A stretch of DNA of 64,000 nt from Methanobacteriota archaeon (lineage in GTDB: Archaea > Halobacteriota > Methanosarcinia > Methanosarcinales > Methanosarcinaceae): contig JAEWQJ010000022.1 of NCBI GenBank assembly GCA_023399215.1, positions 62,001-126,000 on the forward strand. The letters run 5' to 3'. Position numbers and translations under genes: made by a program. Positions 8,958-17,619 of the stretch are shown here, piece by piece. Position 1 is the first letter of the stretch. Each line of letters starts with the position of its first letter. The notes beneath the pieces were generated by a model. The model saw only the letters and a program-made list of their open reading frames with translations. It made no database searches and was not told the DNA's origin.

Positions 8958-9129
8958 TGAGCAGCAATCGAAATCCAGGCTTATGAATATCAAGCCAGGA
9001 CTAATCTAACCGAGGTAGCCTAAAAAATTGCTGTGAACGCTACCATATTTGGATGTTTAAGACGCCAATCGTAGTACAGTGAATACACTAAATTCAAATT
9101 AAATCAAACAGAGAGTTGGAGGGTAAAGA
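8958..9129 (+). ncRNA. Candidate structured 5' leader (cis-regulatory RNA)
   Basis: Nested complementary segments: CAGCAAT (8962-8968) with ATTGCTG (9027-9033) encloses a hairpin TCC-A-GGCTT (8974-8982) with AAGCC-A-GGA (8992-9000). GGTAGC (9014-9019) can pair with GCTACC (9039-9044) across the closing stem, giving a pseudoknot-like or alternative fold. It ends at the ribosome site of the secreted protein gene. No known riboswitch class is recognised. Confidence 0.45.
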
Positions 9130-9462
9130 ATGGGAAAACAAATATCTGAAAGAATAAGAAAGACACTAAGCATTCTTCTGTTAGTCCTTTTTGTAGCTTC
9201 GCTGACTGCTTCATCCGTAAGCGCAGCTAGGCCTGTAAAATATATAGAAAATAGCAGTGACAGCTATACTTGCGGCTACTGGGAAGGATACTCAAAAGGA
9301 TACAGTACCGGGTTTACAGATGGCATAACCGGTAAAAGTCCGCGCATATTCCTCATGATATACTACGGGCCAGATTCCGGATACAATGGTGGATACTATA
9401 ACGGGTTTAGAGACGGGTACGGCGCTGGATATAACGTTGGAAAGAAATTATATGATCTTTGA
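9130..9462 (+). CDS. Small secreted Gly/Tyr-repeat protein
   Basis: 110 aa, not recognised as a named family. Residues 1-33 form a signal peptide: a basic start, the hydrophobic LLLVLFVASL, then a cleavage-like SVSA. The mature part consists of two blocks with glycine-aromatic pairs every four residues (GYWEGYSKGYSTGF and GYNGGYYNGFRDGYGAGY) separated by a short hydrophobic segment. There is one mature cysteine. Spacing of this kind resembles glycine-zipper or amyloid-like surface proteins; function unknown. GGAGGG at 9118-9123 is a strong ribosome site. It is alone behind the structured leader and ends before a strong terminator hairpin. Confidence 0.75.
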   Translation: MGKQISERIRKTLSILLLVLFVASLTASSVSAARPVKYIENSSDSYTCGYWEGYSKGYSTGFTDGITGKSPRIFLMIYYGPDSGYNGGYYNGFRDGYGAGYNVGKKLYDL

Positions 9463-9746
9463 CCGGCGAGAATCGTCATGGTTTCCTAATGAGATTTCTA
9501 CATAGGAGATGAACCCCGCTGCAGATATTCATACTGGAGCAAAAATAGTAAAACTCAAGATCTGTTTACTTGAACACAAGCTTTACAGGCGTATAATAAA
9601 GAGTTATTTTCCATATAAAATCAAATTAATATAAAAACCGATTAGATAGACTCTAAACCGGAAAAATAAGGAACTTTGTAGAAAAATAGTAGAACCTCTA
9701 GATATGAAAACCTCAAAAAAAAGCTAGCTTTCAACTCCGGTCAACG

Positions 9747-9800
9747 AGGCTAAAGGGCTGTTTTGCCAGATTTGTCAATGATCCACATGCCCTTTAGCCT
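9747..9800 (+). terminator. 12-bp perfect hairpin followed by T-rich DNA
   Basis: AGGCTAAAGGGC at 9747-9758 pairs with GCCCTTTAGCCT at 9789-9800, followed by TTTTTTCTCTTTTTT. It lies between the convergent secreted-protein gene and the DJ-1 gene and may serve both. The rest of 9463-9837 holds nothing else visible. Confidence 0.7.
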
Positions 9801-9837
9801 AAATTTTTTCTCTTTTTTCAATTTGAGATTCTGCAAT

Positions 9838-10464
9838 TCATTGAATAGAACTAATTAGCTCATAGAAATATTTCGATTCGTGAGTACGATAAAGATTGTA
9901 CCATGAATCTAACGTTTCCAGCGAGAATACATCCAGTTTCTTCAACACATGAACAGCGAATTCCAGTGCAGCTGTTCCGGAAGCAGTAATCAGATTTCCG
10001 TCAGTTACAGCTGGTTCTTGTTTATAATACATTTCTCCTGTATAGTTTGGACACGTCATTTTAAGAAATCCAAGATCATTGCTGGTGTGCCATTTATTAT
10101 TCAGCATCCCTTTTTCAGCAAGTCCCATTGTAGCGCCGCAAATTGCCCCAACAATTACACCTTTTTTCAAACACTCTTCAGCCTTTTTTAAAATTGGGTC
10201 GTGAATCGTTTCTGTCCATGTATTTCCGCCAGGGAGGATCAGAGCTACAGCATCTTCATTGATAAATTCTTCATATCCGATATCAGGTATTATTTTTATG
10301 CCGCCCATTGTAATTACAGGGTTTTTATCCACACTAACTGTGACTATTTTTAAAGGTTCTAACCCTTTTTTATAGTATCTTCCCGAGTTTAATTCAGCGC
10401 TTAAATAACTGATTTCCCAATCAGCCATTGTGTCAAATACGTAAAGATATACTGTGCTTTTCAT
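9838..10464 (-). CDS. DJ-1/PfpI family protein
   Basis: 208 aa of the DJ-1/PfpI class I glutaminase-like superfamily (chaperone, glyoxalase or amidase-type activities). The nucleophile elbow is in GAICGATMGLAEKG, with the Cys after a strand as usual; the following GMLNNKWHTSND resembles the conserved post-elbow region. The start MKSTVYLYVFDTMADWE matches where this family normally begins; an in-frame ATG at 10509 would add 15 residues and has no ribosome site. Stand-alone gene, convergent with the secreted-protein gene. Substrate unknown. Confidence 0.83.
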   Translation of the reverse strand: MKSTVYLYVFDTMADWEISYLSAELNSGRYYKKGLEPLKIVTVSVDKNPVITMGGIKIIPDIGYEEFINEDAVALILPGGNTWTETIHDPILKKAEECLKKGVIVGAICGATMGLAEKGMLNNKWHTSNDLGFLKMTCPNYTGEMYYKQEPAVTDGNLITASGTAALEFAVHVLKKLDVFSLETLDSWYNLYRTHESKYFYELISSIQ

Positions 10465-10581
10465 ACGTGATCCCGCGATCTTTAAAATATCAAAGATATC
10501 TGATTTCATATTTTGATTTTATTTTATCCAGTATGTCCTATCTTCACATAAAATATCTCTATTCATAGAAAGACTCTGTGA

Positions 10582-10670
10582 GGTACTGTGTAATAAATAG
10601 GTTTTTACCTCCAGACAGACGTCATTAAATACTGAAAATTTAACACAGACCCCGTAGACTACACAGTACC
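10582..10670. repeat. 89-bp segment bounded by 11-bp perfect inverted repeats
   Basis: GGTACTGTGTA at 10582-10592 and its exact reverse complement at 10660-10670. There is no ORF inside and no obvious target duplication. It could be a small MITE-like element or a long hairpin in the gap 10465-10907. Confidence 0.6.
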
Positions 10671-10907
10671 CATCAGAATACTTACTTTACGGAAACTAAT
10701 AAGAAACGTCTATAATAGCCTGAGAAATTTCAAATAACGTTCCATCTTCACCCAAATCATTCATAACTGGAATTAATGTGATGATATTAGAAAGTAAGTT
10801 ACTTCGAGCACCTTTTTTGAGAATTTGAATCACTCTTCTCCACAAAAATAAAGTTTATTCACTGGCGAATTTCTCATATCTGGAAAGAACTCGTACCTGG
10901 ATTTGCT

Positions 10908-11204
10908 ATGGTTGAATCGTATATATCACTCGATTCGTACAATACCTATTGTAACTGCGAGCAGTGCAGAAGAAATGCTTTTACGGATAACCTTACCAGG
11001 CTTACGAAACTGGAAGTTGATGAGACTGTAAAAGGAGTCCTTCCGGCCCTATTTCCAACCTATGAGGTAACAGGGTCCATGCCGACTGAAGGTGAAGAAT
11101 TCAGCGAAGTGCTTCTTTTAGGATATGAGTAGCCCGGAGTAGAATATCCTGATTGGATAGAAATTCTTAAAAGAGAAGTTGCAAACCCAAGAAAATGTGT
11201 GTAA
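10908..11204 (+). CDS. Unknown small ORF with in-frame amber codon (possible pyrrolysine or remnant)
   Basis: The ATG-started frame runs 74 codons to a TAG at 11130-11132, then continues 23 more sense codons to a TAA at 11202-11204 (98 residues if the amber is read). It contains CNCEQCRRN, a compact Cys cluster, and after the amber PGVEYPDWIEILKREV, which reads like real protein. The frame is also open for several codons upstream of the ATG with plausible composition (IWKELVPGF), so this may be a fragment of a larger gene. No strong ribosome site. Function not recognised. TAG is otherwise absent as a stop among the genes checked here. Confidence 0.35.
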
Positions 11205-11635
11205 ATCGAGTTTGTAAAACTTTCATGTTTAGTATTATGAAAAATAATTTATACGGTAAAATTCTTTCTTTTTCATTCTCTTTTGTGTCTTTGTCTTTTC
11301 AAAAATAACTCCCAGACTGAGTAAGACCTATTGAGATACCAGATTTAATTCAATTGAAGTCCGCTAGTTCCAACCATGCGCCTTCGCGGGACAAAAACAA
11401 CCAAAAATCATCATTGTAGTCTCCTTGAATTGGTATTAATATATAGACAGCAGACCACCAGAAGTAACTTTAAAAGTTTATTTTTGAATCTTATGTCAGG
11501 CTTATGTCAATTAGTCAGCATTCCGGCGTGAAAGATGTTAACTCCCTCAACTGGGGGAAGTTTATTTTCTGTAAAAAGTAGTTAATTACTAATATAGAAA
11601 CCCTTATAGGGTAAAAATTAGAGACTGATAGAACC
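11205..11635. other. Non-coding gap upstream of mre11
   Basis: No gene visible. TTAATATATAG near 11444 could be a promoter element. A weak hairpin (GTCCGC near 11358 with GCGGGAC near 11385) is present. The mre11 start at 11636 has no clear Shine-Dalgarno. Confidence 0.4.
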
Positions 11636-13948
11636 ATGGCCAGGGAAATTAGGATACTCCACACTGCAGACACGCATCTGGGATATAGGCAATATCACAG
11701 CGAGGTCCGGAGAAACGATTTTTTTGCAGCTTTCGAACTTGTTGTAAACGATGCGGTTGAGATGCAGGTCGATGCCGTAGTGCATGCGGGAGACCTTTTT
11801 GATTCAAGGAACCCGACCCTTGAAGACCTCCTTGATACAATAAATCTCCTGTCCAGGCTGAAAGCGGCTGACATACCTTTTTTAGGAATTGTCGGGAACC
11901 ATGAGAGTAAGCAGAACACCCAGTGGCTTGACCTTTTTGAGGAGATGGGACTTGCGGCAAGGCTCGGAAAAAAACCGCTTATGGTAGGTAATGCAGCCAT
12001 CTACGGGATAGACAGTGTCCCGAAATCAAAAATTCCTATATTCGACTATTCAGGATTTGAGGCGCCAGACTCTCCTGCCGTTTCCAGCTCTTCTACTTCT
12101 TCCACTGATTCCACTTCTCCAACTCCTTCCACCTCGTCCATTTCGTCCACGTCTTCAACTTCTTCAACTCCCCCCAACCCATCTACTCCTTCTATCTCTT
12201 CTACTTCTTCCGCCTCTTCTACCTTATCCAGCCCTTCTACTCCTTCCATCTTTTCTACTCCTTCTTACCCTGTGGGAAACGGCTGGAAACTGCTTGTAAT
12301 GCACCAGATTATGAATCCTTTTCCATATGCGGAATGGGACTGTGATGAGGTGCTTGAAAACCTTCCTTTCAAGGTTGACGCAATTCTTCTTGGCGACTAC
12401 CATGAACATTCAATAATCAAAAATAAGACCGGTGAGACCTGGATTACTTACCCTGGCAGTACGGAACGAAACAGTCTGTCCGAAAAGGAAGCTCGTTCCT
12501 ACAATATTATCACGCTTTCCGAAAAAGGGCTTGAAATTAGCAAACGCACGATTCCAACCCGGAAATTCCTTTCCATTCAAGTGGAGTTGAAAGGAGAGGA
12601 TAAGCCTTATGAACAGATATTTTCTAAAGTAGACGAATATCTGGAAGATATCCCTAAATCCGTGGTATTTCTGGAAATTTCAGGGGATTCGGGGGCAGTC
12701 CTGTCACAGAGCGAACTTGAGGAATACCTGCTTAATAAAGGGGCTCTCGTGTCAAACTTTATAGACCGGAGAACAAAAGAGTCCTTCCCGGAGGAAGTCT
12801 TAACGGTAAACTTTTCTGATCCTGACCATGCCGTTGCAAGCGAAATCCGGAAAATGAGTTTAAACGACGGTGGGCTGATTATTGATGAAATTGTCCGGAG
12901 CCCTGATGTCTCAAAGTCAAGGGTAGACGAAGAAACCGAGGACCGTCTCTCAAAACTTATTGAAGCTAAAGCTATGGACTTCAAAAACCCTGATTTCAGG
13001 ATAGAGATTCCAGCCAATTCGGCCAGTCCCAATGATTATGCCTACACTGTCAATGCTGCAAGTTCTGCCACCACTCCCGAACTTCTGGAATTTGAAGAAA
13101 TAAACCCTGATGCTGTAGGGGAGACTGGACTCGCCGGGAAAAACATGCCGGAGGGAATAGTTCCCGGCAAGCTTGAAATTACTGAACTTTCAGGAGTTCT
13201 GAGGACTTCAGACCGAATCAAGAATACTAAAAAAAAAGGTACTAAAAATAGTACTGAGACCTCAAAGAGTATTGAGACCTCAAAGGGCACTGAACCCTCA
13301 AAGAGTATTGAAATTTCAGCCGTGAGTCAGGATATTTCCGAATTGTCACCATTGGCACCAGCATCAAACTCACAGTGTTCATCTGATTCGGGGCTTTTGA
13401 AGCTGCCTGATTCGAGATCAACAGAGTTGACCAGTAAGCCTGTAGCGCCTTCCGAATCAAATATCCAGCAGGAAACTTCCAGGACTCCAGTAAAAACTCC
13501 AGAAATTAAAACCGAGTTCAGAAAAGACAAAGATAACGAACCTGAAGTTAAACCTGAAATTCAAGCTGAAAGTAAATCTGAAATTAAACCTAAAAGCCGA
13601 GCCAAAAGTAAAACTGAAGTAAAACCTGAAAGTAAAACTGAAAGCGAACTTAAAAGTGAACCTGAAGTTAAACCTGAAAATGAACCTGAAGTTAAATCTA
13701 AACGTCTAGCCGAAAGTAATCTTGAAACTGAACCTGAAAGTAAACCTGAGAAGAAGAGTAGAAAGCGGTCTGAGCCCGGGGTTAAAGGCAAACCTGTAAA
13801 GGAAAAAACAGACAAAGCTGAAAAGCTGCCTGAAGAAGAACCTGCAATGGCTACGGAGCTAAAAGAAAAAACGGGGAAAGCAGGGCCAAAAAAAGGAAGG
13901 AGAAAGACTGCTGTACCTCGACAGTATAACCTTGGTGATTACCTGTGA
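11636..13948 (+). CDS. mre11: DNA double-strand-break repair nuclease Mre11
   Basis: Mn-dependent exo/endonuclease partner of Rad50 in processing DNA ends. Calcineurin-like motifs: D12-T-H14, GD at 52-53, GNHE (87-90), H223-Q, and GDYHEH (253-258). Two features are unusual. A Ser/Thr/Pro-only segment of about 68 residues (145-212) interrupts the nuclease domain between the GNHE and HQ motifs. The tail after about residue 510 is disordered and rich in Lys, Glu and Ser with KPE/KTE-type repeats, bringing the protein to 770 aa against roughly 330-430 for many archaeal Mre11. The end PRQYNLGDYL looks like a short conserved Rad50-binding or regulatory tail. Overlaps rad50 by 4 nt (GTGA). Confidence 0.95.
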   Translation: MAREIRILHTADTHLGYRQYHSEVRRNDFFAAFELVVNDAVEMQVDAVVHAGDLFDSRNPTLEDLLDTINLLSRLKAADIPFLGIVGNHESKQNTQWLDLFEEMGLAARLGKKPLMVGNAAIYGIDSVPKSKIPIFDYSGFEAPDSPAVSSSSTSSTDSTSPTPSTSSISSTSSTSSTPPNPSTPSISSTSSASSTLSSPSTPSIFSTPSYPVGNGWKLLVMHQIMNPFPYAEWDCDEVLENLPFKVDAILLGDYHEHSIIKNKTGETWITYPGSTERNSLSEKEARSYNIITLSEKGLEISKRTIPTRKFLSIQVELKGEDKPYEQIFSKVDEYLEDIPKSVVFLEISGDSGAVLSQSELEEYLLNKGALVSNFIDRRTKESFPEEVLTVNFSDPDHAVASEIRKMSLNDGGLIIDEIVRSPDVSKSRVDEETEDRLSKLIEAKAMDFKNPDFRIEIPANSASPNDYAYTVNAASSATTPELLEFEEINPDAVGETGLAGKNMPEGIVPGKLEITELSGVLRTSDRIKNTKKKGTKNSTETSKSIETSKGTEPSKSIEISAVSQDISELSPLAPASNSQCSSDSGLLKLPDSRSTELTSKPVAPSESNIQQETSRTPVKTPEIKTEFRKDKDNEPEVKPEIQAESKSEIKPKSRAKSKTEVKPESKTESELKSEPEVKPENEPEVKSKRLAESNLETEPESKPEKKSRKRSEPGVKGKPVKEKTDKAEKLPEEEPAMATELKEKTGKAGPKKGRRKTAVPRQYNLGDYL
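12068..12271 (+). repeat. Pyrimidine-rich Ser/Thr/Pro-coding low-complexity tract in mre11
   Basis: About 200 bp of TCT/TCC/ACT/CCT/TCA codons with many near-repeats of TCTTCTACTTC. It keeps the reading frame throughout, so it is translated as an insertion in the nuclease domain. Confidence 0.85.
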
Positions 13949-16900
13949 AGCTCAAAAACCTGCATATTGAAAACATCCGGAGTTATAAAAAACTGGATTT
14001 TACATTTGAAGACGGAGTTACAGTCATTTCCGGGGTGAACGGGAGCGGGAAGTCAAGCCTGCTTGAAGCATGTTTTATGGGGCTTTTTGGGAGCAAAATT
14101 ATTTCAAAAGACTTTGTGCTTGCAGATGTAATCTTCAAAGGGGCTGAAAATGCAAAAATAAACCTGGGTTTTGAGCATTTCGGGCAGGACTACCTTATAG
14201 AACAGGCTTTCAGGTATTCTTCGAAAAGTGAGAACGCTTCGAATTCGAAATGCGTGCTCTATGCCAATGGGGAAAGTATTGTCGATCAGGCTACACGGAC
14301 TTACGAAGAGGTCTGCTCTCTTCTAAATATGGATGAGGAGGCGTACAGAAACTGCGCTTACATCAGGCAGGGCGAAATTGATGTACTCATTAATGCAAAA
14401 CCAAAAGACAGGCAGCGAATGATCGACGGTTTGCTGCAGCTTGGAAAGCTCGAAGAATACAGAGAAAGGGCAGGAAGCGCAAAAACGGCTGTAAGAAGGC
14501 TTCAAAGGGACACAAGTAACAGCCTTTCGAGCGTAAGAGCCGAAATTGAGGGAATTGAAAGTACAGAACCGCATGCCGTTTTGAATGGGCTCAGGCAGAA
14601 GATAAAGGAAAACGATACTATCTTAAAAAAATGTAATGAGAATAAAGAGGCTGCAGCCGCCCAGAAAGAAAAAATCGACCTGATGATTACAGAGCACAGA
14701 GAACGTCTCCAGGAAATCCAGACTCTGAAGCAGGCCCTGGCTAAATCTCAGGAAGACAAGGCAAGCTGTATCCGGGAAAAAGAGACCTTCGCCGGAGAAT
14801 CCCATGAACAAAGGCAGGCACTGCTCGGACTGGGGGAAGAGAATAAGCTTATTCGAGAAGAATGTGGGTTTGGGGACCTTGAGATTGAGGCTCTGAGCCT
14901 GCAGCAGGAAAAAGAGGAGTTTCTTGCCAGGGAAAAGGTAAATGCGATCTCAAAAGAACTTGCTCTTCTCCTCAGGGAAGAAGAAGTTCACACTCAGGCT
15001 CTGCGCGACCTTGAAAACGAAAAAGCTGAGACCGAACAGATTTTGATTCAGTGCAGGGCAGATATCGGGGCTACAAACGGGGAAATTGAAGAAAACAGGA
15101 AAAATATACTGAGAATAGAGGATGAGAATAAAAAGCTAAAAGAAGCTGCAAAAGAGACTACAGGCTTCACGGATACTTATGAGATTCCTTTGTTTATAAA
15201 TGAACTGGAAGAAAAAGAAAGCCTTCTTCGTGAACGGAAAAACGAAGCCTCAACAAAACTTGCGCTTGCTTTCAAAGAAAAAGAAACAGGAGACATAAAT
15301 CTCCTCACGCTTGATAAGGAACTTCAAAATGCCAGGGTCACAGTTCGGAAAAGTAAAACCGAGATCGAAATCCTTGAAGAGGAACTAAGGGAAAATGATA
15401 AGGCAGTTCTGGAAGTCAAGGAACAAAAATCCGAAGCTTCTGCAGGGTTAAAAGGACTTGGCTTTACCGGAGAGCAGCTCGAGGACCTGGAGTACCTCAG
15501 TGAACTTCTACTGGAAAACAAAAACAGGCTGCATGGACGGGAAAAAGAGCTTGAAGCTACCGTCAGGGAGCTTGATAAAGTTATCCGTAAAAACCGGCAG
15601 CTACTTGCTGAAGGAAAATGTCCTACATGCGGGCAGGATCTTAAAGGCTCTGAAATTGCATGCACAACAGGGGAATCCGAACAGAAGAGAGAAAAACTTG
15701 CAGCAGAACTTATCGATATAAAGATCCAGCAGGCTGAAGTCGAGAAAAAACTTAATCGGCTTAAGGATGCAAAAAAACTGGAGAAGAAGATTTCGGATTA
15801 CGACCTGGAAACCGAAAGACTCAAAAATAAGGCAAAAGACCTGCAAGAAAAGATAACGATCCACAAAACCCGAACCGAGGAAGATTCCCTTAAACTTGAA
15901 GGGCTTAATAAACAAAAGGAAGAACTTGAGGCTAAAATGGGCAAGCTTCTTCCTGATATTAAAGCCCTGCAGGGCTGGGAAGCGGCGGCTCAAAAAGCCC
16001 ATGGTGAGAGTGAAAAGGTACTTCGAGAGGCGAAAGCCTTTGAGAAAAAGCTTGCTGAAAACACCTCGGAAATAGAGAGACTGAACGGGAAAATCAGGAC
16101 TTCTCTGGCACTGATCGAAAATTACGGGCAGAGGCTTGGAGAGCTCAATGAGAAACTAAAAGGGCTTGCCGAACGAGAAACTCAGGAAAAGGAAAAACTC
16201 AAAACCCTGGAAGTTGAGCTTGAAGCCCTGAGGAAAAAAGAAGCTCTGGCAAAAAAAACCCATGAAGAAAGTGCAAAGCATCTCTTGGAGACAAAAAAAC
16301 TCGGAGCAAACCTGATCCAGATGGATAACATAAAACACAAAATCTCCGAGCTTGAGGCTTCAATCAGGAACCTTGCCGAAAAAGTCGGCTTCTTTGACCG
16401 GGAAATCCTTGAAAGAAACGAGCGAGTAAAGCAGCTTGAAGGAAAGCTCCAGGGAAGCAGGTTCGAAGACCTTCAGTCAAAGCGTACCCAGCTTGAAGAG
16501 TATCAGGCAAACCTTACTGAAAAAACCCGGCAAACCACGACTGCCAAAGATGCTCTCTTAAAAGAAGTCGGGATGGTTGAGAATAGTTTAAAACGCCGCA
16601 ATGAGCTGAAAGAAGAACTAAAAGCCCTTGAGAACAGGAAACAGTACCTTGAAGCCGTATATAGCAACGCCGAGGAGCTTGAGAGCATGTATATGCGCGT
16701 TCGGGCTGATATGCGGACAAAAAACATTGGGGCTCTTTCGATCCTTTTGAATGAAATGTTCAACTTCATGTACACAAATAATGCTTATTCACATATTGAA
16801 CTCGACCCGGAATATAACCTCACGGTTTACAGAAAAGACGGCACTCCCCTTGAACCAAAACTCCTTAGCGGAGGAGAACGTGCAATCTTTAACCTTGTCC

Positions 16901-17169
16901 TGCGCTGTGCGATCTACAGACTTCTTGCTCTGGGTTTTGGCGGAGATAGGGCAGACGGGCTTCCCCCTATGATCCTTGACGAGCCTACGGTTTTCCTGGA
17001 CCGTGGGCATATAAACCAGCTTTTGAAACTCATAGACATGATGCGTGGTATAGGCGTAGGCCAGATTATTGTGGTATCCCATGATGAATCCCTAATAGAT
17101 TCGGCAGACCACGTCTTCCAGGTAGAAAAAGACCCTATTACCAATATGTCGTCTATTGTAAAGCTTTAA
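13945..17169 (+). CDS. rad50: DNA double-strand-break repair ATPase Rad50
   Basis: SMC-like ATPase that tethers DNA ends with Mre11. Walker A GVNGSGKSS at 30-38; a long coiled coil (about 180-900) with the zinc-hook C559-P-T-C562 at its apex; ABC signature LSGGERAIFNL and Walker B MILDEPTVFLD in the C-terminal lobe; D-loop and SHDESL switch His follow. 1074 aa, longer than the 880-900 aa of many thermophile homologues because of the coiled coil. Starts with GTG overlapping the mre11 stop, so the two subunits are probably translationally coupled. Confidence 0.96.
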   Translation: MKLKNLHIENIRSYKKLDFTFEDGVTVISGVNGSGKSSLLEACFMGLFGSKIISKDFVLADVIFKGAENAKINLGFEHFGQDYLIEQAFRYSSKSENASNSKCVLYANGESIVDQATRTYEEVCSLLNMDEEAYRNCAYIRQGEIDVLINAKPKDRQRMIDGLLQLGKLEEYRERAGSAKTAVRRLQRDTSNSLSSVRAEIEGIESTEPHAVLNGLRQKIKENDTILKKCNENKEAAAAQKEKIDLMITEHRERLQEIQTLKQALAKSQEDKASCIREKETFAGESHEQRQALLGLGEENKLIREECGFGDLEIEALSLQQEKEEFLAREKVNAISKELALLLREEEVHTQALRDLENEKAETEQILIQCRADIGATNGEIEENRKNILRIEDENKKLKEAAKETTGFTDTYEIPLFINELEEKESLLRERKNEASTKLALAFKEKETGDINLLTLDKELQNARVTVRKSKTEIEILEEELRENDKAVLEVKEQKSEASAGLKGLGFTGEQLEDLEYLSELLLENKNRLHGREKELEATVRELDKVIRKNRQLLAEGKCPTCGQDLKGSEIACTTGESEQKREKLAAELIDIKIQQAEVEKKLNRLKDAKKLEKKISDYDLETERLKNKAKDLQEKITIHKTRTEEDSLKLEGLNKQKEELEAKMGKLLPDIKALQGWEAAAQKAHGESEKVLREAKAFEKKLAENTSEIERLNGKIRTSLALIENYGQRLGELNEKLKGLAERETQEKEKLKTLEVELEALRKKEALAKKTHEESAKHLLETKKLGANLIQMDNIKHKISELEASIRNLAEKVGFFDREILERNERVKQLEGKLQGSRFEDLQSKRTQLEEYQANLTEKTRQTTTAKDALLKEVGMVENSLKRRNELKEELKALENRKQYLEAVYSNAEELESMYMRVRADMRTKNIGALSILLNEMFNFMYTNNAYSHIELDPEYNLTVYRKDGTPLEPKLLSGGERAIFNLVLRCAIYRLLALGFGGDRADGLPPMILDEPTVFLDRGHINQLLKLIDMMRGIGVGQIIVVSHDESLIDSADHVFQVEKDPITNMSSIVKL

Positions 17170-17239
17170 GTTGACTGTTTCCTTTTCAGAGTGCTGTCCC
17201 ACAGTTAACAGGTATGCCAGATAGAATTCATAAATATAC

Positions 17240-17389
17240 CAGACCAGGGTCAAGAGTATTCCAGAAAAGGTTCAAATGTATTCTGTCAGCAGACCAAGGT
17301 CAAAAGTATTCCAGACAAAGTTCAAATGTATTCTGTCAGCAGACCAGGGTCAAAAGTATTCCAGACAAAGTTCAAATGTACTTTACCAG
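17240..17389. repeat. Three tandem copies of a 50-bp unit
   Basis: Units at 17240-17289, 17290-17339 and 17340-17389, beginning CAGACCAGGGTCAA and differing at a few positions. They lie in the gap (17170-17619) between convergent rad50 and the TPD nuclease gene. The period is not a multiple of three, which argues against coding use. The rest of the gap shows no gene. Confidence 0.95.
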
Positions 17390-17619
17390 AACTTAGATGT
17401 ATTCAAACAGGATTCATCAGACTCAGTACCAAAATCCAGTGATAAATGTAAAATTCAAAATCACTAGATTTTGTAATTGGCCACAGTCCCTGTGATAGAA
17501 CTCAGAGGTTGAAGTCTTAAGATGTCGAAGATTGATTTTGAGAAATACCGGATTCTTCTTGTTAATTCAGATTTTCAATCAAGAAATACAAAAATCACTA
17601 GATTTTGGAACAGAGCCAT

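Noticed and set aside
12046..12249. Minus-strand ORF rich in Glu and Val opposite mre11
   Set aside because: It is the antisense of the Ser/Thr/Pro codon tract; the composition follows directly from reading TCT/ACT repeats backwards, and there is no ribosome site.
17214..17467. Two overlapping short ORFs in the 50-bp repeat array
   Set aside because: The period is not a multiple of three, so each copy is read in a different frame; there is no ribosome site or homology.
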